A model generated the notes under the pieces. That model was not told where the DNA came from. It was given only the letters and a program-made list of their open reading frames with translations, and searched no databases. The translations under genes were made by a program, and so were the position numbers. A stretch of 51,743 bases of DNA, taken from positions 1-51,743 of the forward strand of contig CASFRM010000007.1 of NCBI GenBank assembly GCA_949297185.1, in the 5' to 3' direction. Below are positions 1-7,981 of the stretch, piece by piece. Position 1 is the stretch's first letter; each line of letters starts with the position of its first letter. Origin of the DNA: an uncultured Pseudomonadota bacterium (GTDB lineage: Bacteria > Pseudomonadota > Alphaproteobacteria > RF32 > CAG-239).

Positions 1-2
1 GA

Positions 3-62
3 TACAACGCTACATTGAACACCAAGGGCGCGAAGATATGGGGCAAGCTTGGCTTGAACTAA
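3..62 (+). CDS. C-terminal end of an unidentified gene (partial)
   Basis: An open frame enters from the left edge and stops with TAA at 60-62, coding for a tail that ends in IWGKLGLN. It is followed 8 bases later by a terminator-like hairpin, so a gene ending here is plausible. A second frame is also open to a TGA at 65-67, so the true frame is uncertain. Bases 28-42 occur again inverted at the right edge of the window. Too short to assign a family. Confidence 0.3.
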   Translation, partial: YNATLNTKGAKIWGKLGLN

Positions 63-69
63 AATGATA

Positions 70-96
70 CCACCGGCATTAGCCGGTGGAGTTTCA
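70..96 (+). terminator. Terminator-like hairpin after the partial gene
   Basis: CCACCGGC (70-77), loop ATTA, GCCGGTGG (82-89): a perfect 8-bp GC-rich stem followed by a broken T tract (AGTTTCATTT). It probably ends the gene entering from the left. Confidence 0.6.
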
Positions 97-181
97 TTTA
101 TATTATTAAGGAAAAATCAAGTATTTTGCACTAAAATAAGCAACAATGAATAATTTTCTTTTATTTTAGACAAAAATATTG

Positions 182-187
182 TATAAT
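182..187 (+). promoter_or_regulatory. Probable -10 box of the 817-residue orphan gene
   Basis: A perfect TATAAT lies 35 bases before the start codon in an AT-rich tract. No convincing -35 box is seen at 16-18 bp spacing. The ribosome binding site GGAG is at about 210-213. Confidence 0.4.
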
Positions 188-221
188 TAGTCTATAAAGA
201 CAGGTTTCGGGAGTTAAAGCC

Positions 222-2675
222 ATGGCAGAAGAAAATAACGAAAAAAGCTTTTATCCATTCAAGATCAAAATAAATGAGGCTAATCGTAACGAAAAAATAG
301 AAAGTCTTAAGGCTAAATATCCTCTTGCAAAAATACTTGAGATTTTATCTTTGGATACAGATGAAGATGATGAAATTGCTTTAGAAAATAAGCTAAGACA
401 AGCAATTGACAGAGAGTTACTGGCTTATGAAAATGCAATCAGAAATGATGAGCATAATAAAGCCAAAACCTATTTCGATGAATCTGGAGCAAACAAGGAT
501 ATTAAAGAATTTTTTGAAACTTACGACGATTATACAAAAAATCACCAAGAAGATTACCTTGAATACACAACTATTAGAGATGAAGTAGCCGCCCAAGAAA
601 TTCCAGAAACCGAAAAAGAGGCCAAATTAAACGAGCTTAAAGATAAATACGCTGATGCGATTGATTCTGTTCACAGAGCATGTGAAAGTAAAGAAAAAGC
701 AAATGGCTACATTGAAGATTTCAAAACCTTACAAGATACACCTAAAAAAGTAGTTAAAAGTCTGTTGAGGTTTTATAATCAATGCAAAAAAGCAGGTAAA
801 GAAGAAGATTTTAACAAAATTTACGATAATTTTATCTCTGAAAGACGTGGAGAATTTGCTCCAAGATGTAAAGAAAGCAATCCCAAGGACAAAAATCAAA
901 GCGAAGAAATAATCAATGAACATCATTTTAATCTTGATAGAGATGGTAGGGTTTGTTACTCCATTTTTAATTTGCAAGGCACCGGTCTAGATATTACTTG
1001 GCTTGATGGGAGTTTGGGGTTAGCCCGTTGCCAACCCAACCTTACGCAGCAACAAATAGATGCACTTGCCAAATATTGTTATAAAAATGAAATAGATGTA
1101 ACCGACGCAATGAAGCTTAATAGCCTTCTTGTAGCTGACAAGCAAGGTGATGAAATAGGCAAGGCCGGAGATGTATTGCAACAAAAGATTTCTGACTTGC
1201 GTAACGGTAATGAAAACCAAAATGATGGTAATACGGCATCGCAATACGATGAGAATGAATTTTCAGATTTATTGGGAGAGCCTTTACGAGTTGAAACAGA
1301 TCCAACCAGCTATATTGACAAAGAAAAAGATTTAACAGTCAAAAGCGGAGCGATAATCAAGTCGGTTAAAAACAGAATTCAAACCATGGGATATCGAGAC
1401 CCCTCATTGACCAAAGTCAGAAAAGTATGGGGTTCAATAATTATTAGTGTTTATAAAAATGAAAACGATATATTAAAAGACGGTGAAGTAGATAAAAACG
1501 GCAACCGCGTTCATACCAAAGAATTTTCAATCAGAGTAAGGCCTACAAACCCGCCTAGAGTACATTTTTATATGGAACAGGGTAAAGAATTCAAGTCGTC
1601 GCATGCGCGCATGGTTCTGGATGCGATGTCAGCTTGCGGATGTAGTTACTTTGTAATTCCCGGAGGTAACGAAATAGGTGGATCTGAGTATAACGCCTTT
1701 ATGGAAGCTACCGGAAAAAGCTTGATGGTACCACTATGTAAAAGATCAAAAGATTCTCCGGGCGTTTATCTTGAAGTAGACCATGTTAGTACAATACTTG
1801 AAGTAATTAAAAAAGAAGATAAACAAGATAGCAATAAATTAGTCGATTTCCAAATGAGGCTTATTCGCGAATTACGAGCCCAAGAAAATGGACGTTTGGC
1901 CGAAAACCCGAATTATAAGGGCAATTCCAAATTAAATGATAAGATTGAATCACTGGAAAGGACGGTCAAATTTACCAAGTTGCAAAATGGTCAGATGAGC
2001 GAATTGGAAAACTTTATTAACGCCGGACTTGCCGGTGCCTACGGGCAGAAGTGGGATGAAGTTGACCGAGCTGCATCATTGGTTGCGTTAAAACATATTT
2101 GTGAAGATATTTCAAAAGGAAAATTACTAGGTAAGGGTTATGATCCAAGAGATAAAGAAGGCAAGAACGTCGAGAATATGAAAAAGGCTCTGGTCTTCTA
2201 TATGACAGCCGAAAAGCCCAAAATTATTGCCGATATTAATGATCGTATCAGATCATCTAGTGATAATAAAGATTCTAAAATTACTAACGCTGTAACCAAA
2301 ATATGCGGAGAACGAGAAAAAGATGTTTTATCCAATTATTTTGATGGCAACCTCAAAAACAAACTCGGTATTGAAGGTATAAAGCCGGTCATTAACAGTG
2401 CGCCGGAAAAATACAAGCCGGAAAAATATATGGAAATGGATAAAGGATTAGACGGTGAAGATGATGCTACGATAAATCGCCGAGTATCAGAATTGTATTC
2501 CAAAGGCAAAGAAAAAGAATTACAGCCGCCGGCACTTCCTAATCCGGAGCTGCGTGAATTTGCCAAAGAGTGCAAAGAATTTTTCAAGGAAAACAAAAAA
2601 CAAAGCAACGATAACAACGCTAAGAAAATGGTGTTTGATGAGTGGCGTCGCCGCAGAAGTCATGGAGCCGATTAA
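222..2675 (+). CDS. Large hypothetical protein (817 aa), family not recognised
   Basis: An intact ORF with GGAG 8 bases before the ATG. There is no signal peptide or membrane segment, so it is probably cytoplasmic or delivered by a route without a Sec signal. Residues 1-230 are highly charged (Glu/Lys/Asp-rich) and look helical or coiled. A more compact middle part around residues 380-530 carries the motifs FSIRVRP and CGCSYFVIPGG followed by GGSEYNAFMEATG. The C-terminal third is again charged and helical and ends in a basic DEWRRRRSHGAD tail. It stands alone, with its own -10 box and a terminator shared with the convergent glgP. I do not recognise any family. The middle part could be a nucleotide- or ligand-binding fold, but that is a guess. 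Size, isolation and composition would fit an accessory or effector-like protein. Confidence 0.8.
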   Translation: MAEENNEKSFYPFKIKINEANRNEKIESLKAKYPLAKILEILSLDTDEDDEIALENKLRQAIDRELLAYENAIRNDEHNKAKTYFDESGANKDIKEFFETYDDYTKNHQEDYLEYTTIRDEVAAQEIPETEKEAKLNELKDKYADAIDSVHRACESKEKANGYIEDFKTLQDTPKKVVKSLLRFYNQCKKAGKEEDFNKIYDNFISERRGEFAPRCKESNPKDKNQSEEIINEHHFNLDRDGRVCYSIFNLQGTGLDITWLDGSLGLARCQPNLTQQQIDALAKYCYKNEIDVTDAMKLNSLLVADKQGDEIGKAGDVLQQKISDLRNGNENQNDGNTASQYDENEFSDLLGEPLRVETDPTSYIDKEKDLTVKSGAIIKSVKNRIQTMGYRDPSLTKVRKVWGSIIISVYKNENDILKDGEVDKNGNRVHTKEFSIRVRPTNPPRVHFYMEQGKEFKSSHARMVLDAMSACGCSYFVIPGGNEIGGSEYNAFMEATGKSLMVPLCKRSKDSPGVYLEVDHVSTILEVIKKEDKQDSNKLVDFQMRLIRELRAQENGRLAENPNYKGNSKLNDKIESLERTVKFTKLQNGQMSELENFINAGLAGAYGQKWDEVDRAASLVALKHICEDISKGKLLGKGYDPRDKEGKNVENMKKALVFYMTAEKPKIIADINDRIRSSSDNKDSKITNAVTKICGEREKDVLSNYFDGNLKNKLGIEGIKPVINSAPEKYKPEKYMEMDKGLDGEDDATINRRVSELYSKGKEKELQPPALPNPELREFAKECKEFFKENKKQSNDNNAKKMVFDEWRRRRSHGAD

Positions 2676-2680
2676 AAACA

Positions 2681-2713
2681 AAAAAACTCCGGATATTAAA
2701 TCCGGAGTTTTTT
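2681..2713. terminator. Bidirectional terminator between the orphan gene and glgP
   Basis: A-tract plus CTCCGGAT (stem 2681-2694), loop ATTAA, ATCCGGAG plus T-tract (2700-2713). It is symmetrical, so it works for the plus-strand gene ending at 2675 and for glgP ending at 2729 on the minus strand. Confidence 0.9.
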
Positions 2714-2728
2714 GTTGTAATTAAATTG

Positions 2729-5188
2729 TTAGCAAGACTTGATATTCCAAATCTTTTCGGCATAATCCTCAATAGAACGATCGGAAGAAAACTTACCGAT
2801 ACGAGCCACATTGAGCAAAGCTTTTTTACACCACAAATCTTTATCCAAGAAGTCTTTTTCGGCTTCTTCCATCTTCTTGTCAAAAGCTTCCAAGTCGGCC
2901 AAAACCATGTAGTAGTCACGGTTAACCAACTCTTCAAAAATAGGCTTAAACAACAAGACATAATCTTTTTCGCAGAACATTGTTGAATTAACCGCATTGA
3001 GAATTCTCTTAACATAACTGTTCTTTTCGTAGATTTCTCTGGGGTTATAATTTTTGCGTTTAGATTGTACTTCTTGTTCGGTCAAGCCAAACAGATAGAA
3101 GTTTTCTTCACCGACTTCTTGTCTGATTTCGATATTGGCGCCATCTAAAGTACCCAAGGTCAAAGCTCCGTTTAGAGCAAATTTCATATTACCGGTACCC
3201 GACGCCTCAAAACCAGCGGTAGATGATTGAATGCTCAAATCGGCAGCTGGAATTAGTACTTCGGCCAGCGAGACCTTATAATCAGGCAAGAATACAACTT
3301 TGAGCATATCATTGACTTTGGGGTCATTATTAACCACATCTGCCACATTATTAATCAATTTAATGATTAATTTGGCAAAGTTATAAGACGGAGCAGCCTT
3401 TCCGGCAAAGATATATGTTTTAGGAGTTGCCGGTTTTTTGTTATCTTTGATAATATCAAGATAATCGCCGATAACTTGCAAAATTGTCATCAATTGGCGT
3501 TTGTACTCATGAATTCTCTTAGCATGAACCACAAACATACTTTCCGGATTAACCAAAATGCCGCTGGCTTTATGAATGATTTTGGTAAGTTTTTGCTTGT
3601 TAGCAAGTTTAACTTCACCAAATGCTTTAATAAACTTCTTGTCGTTTACAAAGTCTTCCAAGCCTCTTAATTCTTCCAAGTGTATAATCCAGCCATCTCC
3701 GATTTTAGAGGTAATAAGGTTAGCCAAACCTGTATTGGCGTGCAATAACCATCTTCTCGGGGTAATACCGTTGGTAACATTAGTGAACTTTTCCGGCCAC
3801 AATTCATAAAATTCGGGAACCAACTTTGTCTTAATCAGATTAGAGTGAATTTCGGCCACACCGTTGACGGAGAATGAACCGACGATTGACAAGTTTGCCA
3901 TACGAATGATCTGATTATCACCCACACCCGATACAATTGATACCTTACTCAGTTTAGCTTCGTTTTCACCAAATCTTGAGCGAGCAAATTCCATAAATCT
4001 ACGGTTAATTTCATAGATAATTTGCAAGTGTCTGGGAAGCATTCTGCCGATTATTCTGGCCGGCCATGTTTCCAGAGCTTCCGGCAACAAGGTGTGGTTA
4101 GTGTAGGCAAAACACTTGGTGGTAATTTCCCAAGCATCATCCCATTCCTGACCATAAACATCAATCAGCAAACGCATCATTTCGGCGATAGCGATTGCCG
4201 GATGGGTATCATTAAGCTGAATAACCACTTTTTCGGGCAGTTGTTTAAAGTCATCACTCTTTTCAAGGAAGCGGCGTACGATATCCTGAATTGCACAAGA
4301 CACAAAGAAATATTGTTGTTTTAAGCGCAGTTCTTTTCCCGATTCTACGGCATCGGATGGATACAAAACCTTAGAGATTGTTTCGGTTTCGATTTTTTCT
4401 TTCATAGCTTCGATATAACCGCCTTCATTGAATATATTAATATCCAATTCATCGTCGGTTTTGGCAGAGAAGAGTCTCAAATAGTTAACTGATTTGCTGT
4501 TGTAACCGACAATCGGGAAGTCAAAAGGTACACCGTAAATGGTCTTGGTATTCATCCACAAAAAGTCTTTTGAGCCATCGGGATTATCAAGTACTTCGAC
4601 ATTTCCGTATATTGGAATTTTTACAATACGGTCATTTCTGACAAACTGCCATGGAGAGTTTTCACCTTTCCAAGTATCGGCTTGTTCAACTTGATATCCG
4701 TTTTCAAACTTTTGTTTAAACAATCCGAATTGATAGTTGATACCATATCCAAAGCCGGCAATTCCCAAAGATGCCATTGAATCAAGGTAGCAGGCGGCCA
4801 GTCTTCCCAAACCGCCGTTACCCAAAGCAGGGTCATACTCGGCATCAAAAATTTCCTCCAACGACATATCAGGGAAACCTTCGATTTTAATACTTTTTAA
4901 GATATCAAAAAGGCCCAAGGAATGTAAGTTATTAGCCAGCAATCTGCCGATTAAATATTCAATTGAAAGATAGTAAACTCTTTTTGAGTTGCATTTATTG
5001 TATCTTGCGATGGTCTGATACATTTTATCCATTGCAAATTCGCGTACGGCCAAAGATATGGCTTCCAAGGCTTCATCTTTGGTAATTTCACATACACGTT
5101 TACCAATGAAATACTGGATATAATGCTCAATCGAAAATTTTAATCTGGCTTTATCAATTTCATTGATGATTACTGATTTTTTGTTCAC
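2729..5188 (-). CDS. glgP: Glycogen/starch/maltodextrin phosphorylase
   Basis: Cytoplasmic PLP enzyme of glycosyltransferase family 35. It releases glucose-1-phosphate from alpha-1,4-glucans. The 819-residue length is usual. Seen in the sequence: the N-terminal YYLSIEYLIGRLL and LGNGGLGRLAACYLDS motifs, RIHEYKRQ in the C-terminal half, and the PLP-lysine signature EASGTGNMKFALNG with the Schiff-base lysine at about residue 669. The start is GTG at 5188, preceded by GGAGAAGG. It is a single-gene unit, divergent from the tolC-like gene and ended by a bidirectional terminator. No other glycogen gene (glgA, glgB, glgC) is in the window, so its role in storage versus maltodextrin use cannot be decided here. 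Confidence 0.97.
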   Translation of the reverse strand: MNKKSVIINEIDKARLKFSIEHYIQYFIGKRVCEITKDEALEAISLAVREFAMDKMYQTIARYNKCNSKRVYYLSIEYLIGRLLANNLHSLGLFDILKSIKIEGFPDMSLEEIFDAEYDPALGNGGLGRLAACYLDSMASLGIAGFGYGINYQFGLFKQKFENGYQVEQADTWKGENSPWQFVRNDRIVKIPIYGNVEVLDNPDGSKDFLWMNTKTIYGVPFDFPIVGYNSKSVNYLRLFSAKTDDELDINIFNEGGYIEAMKEKIETETISKVLYPSDAVESGKELRLKQQYFFVSCAIQDIVRRFLEKSDDFKQLPEKVVIQLNDTHPAIAIAEMMRLLIDVYGQEWDDAWEITTKCFAYTNHTLLPEALETWPARIIGRMLPRHLQIIYEINRRFMEFARSRFGENEAKLSKVSIVSGVGDNQIIRMANLSIVGSFSVNGVAEIHSNLIKTKLVPEFYELWPEKFTNVTNGITPRRWLLHANTGLANLITSKIGDGWIIHLEELRGLEDFVNDKKFIKAFGEVKLANKQKLTKIIHKASGILVNPESMFVVHAKRIHEYKRQLMTILQVIGDYLDIIKDNKKPATPKTYIFAGKAAPSYNFAKLIIKLINNVADVVNNDPKVNDMLKVVFLPDYKVSLAEVLIPAADLSIQSSTAGFEASGTGNMKFALNGALTLGTLDGANIEIRQEVGEENFYLFGLTEQEVQSKRKNYNPREIYEKNSYVKRILNAVNSTMFCEKDYVLLFKPIFEELVNRDYYMVLADLEAFDKKMEEAEKDFLDKDLWCKKALLNVARIGKFSSDRSIEDYAEKIWNIKSC

Positions 5189-5387
5189 TTGACCTTCTCC
5201 TCAAAGCTTAAATACTCAATTATCCCAAGGCTAACAATAATTGTTTGAGATATGGTTAATATTTTGCAATTTATAACTATATTTTGCAAAAAACTTTACA
5301 AATTTTTTAATAAATATTTGTAATTTTGAAATAAATGTTGTAATCTCCAAAACAGTTTTTGAAAAAGGATGAAATAAGGGAAAAATA

Positions 5388-6740
5388 ATGAAAATTAAGT
5401 TATTGAGCAGTCTTTTATTGGGCACATCTTTATGTATCTGTTCTTCGGCTAAGGCGGAAGATATTTTTGCGGTTCTAAGTCAGACTTATGATTCTAACCC
5501 GACTTTGCAGGCAGAAAGGGCTTACTTGCGTTCTGTTGATGAAAATGTTGCTTTGGCCAAGTCCGAATATCGTCCGGTACTGAGTTTAAAAGGCTCATAC
5601 AGTGACGGCGAAAACAATGTCAAAAAAGGTGTCGGCAACGACGGCGGATACAACAATCTTGGCGGATCAGCCAATGTGACCCAGCCGGTATTCAGTGGAT
5701 TTTCGACTGTAAACTCGGTTAAAGCCGCCGACAGAACCGTAAAGGCAGCTCAAAGCGCATTATCTAATGTTGAACAAAGTGTATTATTACAAGCCGGTAC
5801 GGCATATTTAGATGTTCTGCAAAATCAGGCTATTGTTGATTTGCAAAAAAATAACGAAGAGTTGTTGAAGAAAAAGCTTGATGAAACACTCGAAAGATTT
5901 AAGGTTGGCGAAGTAACCCGTACCGATGTATCGCAAGCCAGAGCTCGTCACTCACAGGCTATTGCAGACAGAATAGCTTCGGAAGGTACTTTGGAATCAT
6001 CAATCGCAACCTATATAAAAATCATAGGCAGTGAGCCCGATAAATTGGTCGAACCGACCCAGATGAAAGAGTTTTTACCCAAAAGCTACGATGAAGCTTT
6101 GGAAATAGCCCGCAAAAACAGCTACAGCATCAAGCAAGCTAATCACAATTATGCCGCCAGAGGCTACGAAGTATATGCCAATACCGGCGCCTTATTTCCT
6201 GTTGTAAGCTTAGATGGTACCATTGGCAGAAGTAAAACCGAACAAGGTAATTTAGATACCACGGTTGATAACGCCGAGTGGGGTGTTAATTTAAGTATTC
6301 CTCTATATACCGGTGGTGCAACCAGAGCTAAGATTCGTCAGAGTAAATATCTAAAATGGCAAGCTCAGGAGAGTGTTTTAGAAACTAAACGTGCTGTTAA
6401 GTCATCGGTTCAAAGCAACTGGGAAACCATGAAATCTAATGAATCGCAATTAAAGGCTATTGAAGCACAAATCAAGGCCAATGCTATAGCCCTTGAAGGT
6501 GTTCAAAAAGAAGAAGCTTTAGGTAACCGCACCATCTTGGATGTATTGGATGCTTATCAGGAACTCCTTAACTCTAAGGTTAACGATGTTAAGGCACGTC
6601 GTACATACTATGTATCAGCAATGAATCTTTTGGCAACCATGGGTAAGTTAACAGCTAAAGATTTAAAGCTTAATGTCGAACTTTATGATGCCGATGCCTA
6701 CTACCAAGAAACCAAAGATAAGTGGTTTGCATTGGATTAA
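5388..6740 (+). CDS. tolC: TolC family outer membrane efflux protein
   Basis: 450 residues with a Sec signal peptide (MKIKLLSSLLL to about residue 23, cleavage after AKA). The mature protein has the two OEP repeats of TolC: long heptad-like helices (around 90-220 and 310-420) and short beta regions such as VTQPVFSGF and LSIPLYTGG in matching places of each half. It should form the trimeric outer-membrane exit duct for type I secretion or RND efflux pumps. No inner-membrane partner is nearby. The ribosome binding site is AAGGGA before the ATG. The order tolC, popZ, valS is a known alphaproteobacterial arrangement, so this is probably the housekeeping copy. Confidence 0.93.
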   Translation: MKIKLLSSLLLGTSLCICSSAKAEDIFAVLSQTYDSNPTLQAERAYLRSVDENVALAKSEYRPVLSLKGSYSDGENNVKKGVGNDGGYNNLGGSANVTQPVFSGFSTVNSVKAADRTVKAAQSALSNVEQSVLLQAGTAYLDVLQNQAIVDLQKNNEELLKKKLDETLERFKVGEVTRTDVSQARARHSQAIADRIASEGTLESSIATYIKIIGSEPDKLVEPTQMKEFLPKSYDEALEIARKNSYSIKQANHNYAARGYEVYANTGALFPVVSLDGTIGRSKTEQGNLDTTVDNAEWGVNLSIPLYTGGATRAKIRQSKYLKWQAQESVLETKRAVKSSVQSNWETMKSNESQLKAIEAQIKANAIALEGVQKEEALGNRTILDVLDAYQELLNSKVNDVKARRTYYVSAMNLLATMGKLTAKDLKLNVELYDADAYYQETKDKWFALD

Positions 6741-6822
6741 TTATAAAGCGCTTGCCAAAAAAATTTTTTTAACTAACATAGGCATATAAGATAATATCAT
6801 GCAAAAGTGAAAGTTTTCGTAT

Positions 6823-7887
6823 ATGGTAGAAGAAAATAATAACGAAATGGCAATGGAAGATATCTTATCTTCAATCAAGGATATATTGGAAGAGGATGAG
6901 CAGAATAAATCTGGCTCTGAGGTAAAAGATGATACATCACCATCCGATGATGTTGTCGCAGATGTACTAAATTCTTCCGATGATATAGATGACATATTGG
7001 AGCTTTCTCCTGATATGAGAGTTGATAACGCAACCTCAAATGAAATAACATTGCCTCCTTCGTTATCGGAGCCAGTAAATGCTGAAACACCCGAACCCAT
7101 TGCAGAGTTACCATCAGAGCAGACAGAAGATACATCTGCAGGTCTGGGTATAGGAATGGAAGCAACTGATACGGATTCTTTTTTTGGCGAAGACAGCTTA
7201 TTGGCACAAGATGACACATTAGAACTTCCGGACTATGTGTCAGAAACCTTAAACGAAACAGAGAGTGTTTCTCCGTTTGCTGATGAAGCAGAAAATTTAT
7301 CAACACCACTTGCAGATGAAACTCAGGCAGAAGACTATGTAAGTATGCCTGAAGAAAGTGTGTTGGAACAAGATACTAATTCCGAGATTATTGAGGCTCA
7401 GTATCAACCGGTTGAAGATATGGTATTAAATGATACCTTGCCCGAACCTGAAGAAGCAATATCGATTGATGCAGATTCGACAACAATGGATGATATGCAC
7501 GAAGAAAATATAGTCGAACAACCAACCGATGTTAGCTCAGAAACAGCTATAGATGCATCTGCAAACATTATCAGCAACTTTGCCAAAATGTTTTCTCGCG
7601 AAGAGGAAACAATAGCCTCTCCACAAGCAGATGTTGCTCCGGTAATTTCTGCCGGAAGAGTAGATCAAACTTTAGAGGATTTGGTTGTAGAGGCTATAAC
7701 CAGAGCTATTGGTAACGAAATCAACAGACAATGGAATGACGGGGCAGATTTTAAAGAGTTTGCCGAAAAAGCTATTGTTGAAGAAACCAAAAAATGGCTA
7801 AATAATAATTTGCCGCAGATGGTTGAGAAAATAGTTAAACAAGAAATTGAACGAGTGATGGCAAAGGTTGGTTCGAAACAGGCTTAG
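6823..7887 (+). CDS. popZ: PopZ-like polar organising protein (DUF2497)
   Basis: PopZ proteins self-assemble into a matrix at the cell pole and bind ParB and cell-cycle regulators. The family features are at the two ends. An N-terminal short helix has AMEDILSSIKDILEED (about residues 5-24). The C-terminal oligomerisation helices run from about residue 280 to the end (RVDQTLEDLVVEAITRAIG, KKWLNNNLPQMVEKIVKQEIERVM). Between them are about 250 residues of disordered, acidic Glu/Asp/Ser/Thr/Pro-rich linker. At 354 residues it is about twice the 177 of Caulobacter PopZ, all in the linker. It sits between tolC and valS, as in other alphaproteobacteria. The ribosome binding site is weak. Confidence 0.88.
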   Translation: MVEENNNEMAMEDILSSIKDILEEDEQNKSGSEVKDDTSPSDDVVADVLNSSDDIDDILELSPDMRVDNATSNEITLPPSLSEPVNAETPEPIAELPSEQTEDTSAGLGIGMEATDTDSFFGEDSLLAQDDTLELPDYVSETLNETESVSPFADEAENLSTPLADETQAEDYVSMPEESVLEQDTNSEIIEAQYQPVEDMVLNDTLPEPEEAISIDADSTTMDDMHEENIVEQPTDVSSETAIDASANIISNFAKMFSREEETIASPQADVAPVISAGRVDQTLEDLVVEAITRAIGNEINRQWNDGADFKEFAEKAIVEETKKWLNNNLPQMVEKIVKQEIERVMAKVGSKQA

Positions 7888-7912
7888 TGCAAGAACCGAC
7901 CTCAACCATTTG

Positions 7913-7947
7913 TGCCCCCAAAACAAAAATTTTGAGGGCATTTTGTT
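7913..7947 (+). terminator. Terminator between popZ and valS
   Basis: TGCCC, one mismatch, CAAAA (7913-7923), A-rich loop, then TTTTG, mismatch, GGGCA (7930-7940), followed by TTTTGTT. It probably separates popZ from valS at least partly. Confidence 0.65.
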
Positions 7948-7981
7948 AGTTTTTGGCCATAATAAAAAATAGGAAAATAAA

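Noticed and set aside
6741..7309. Open frames antisense to popZ (up to 158 codons)
   Set aside because: They lie fully opposite a gene with clear family ends and biased Glu/Asp codons, which produce Ser/Leu-rich antisense frames. No ribosome binding site or family match.
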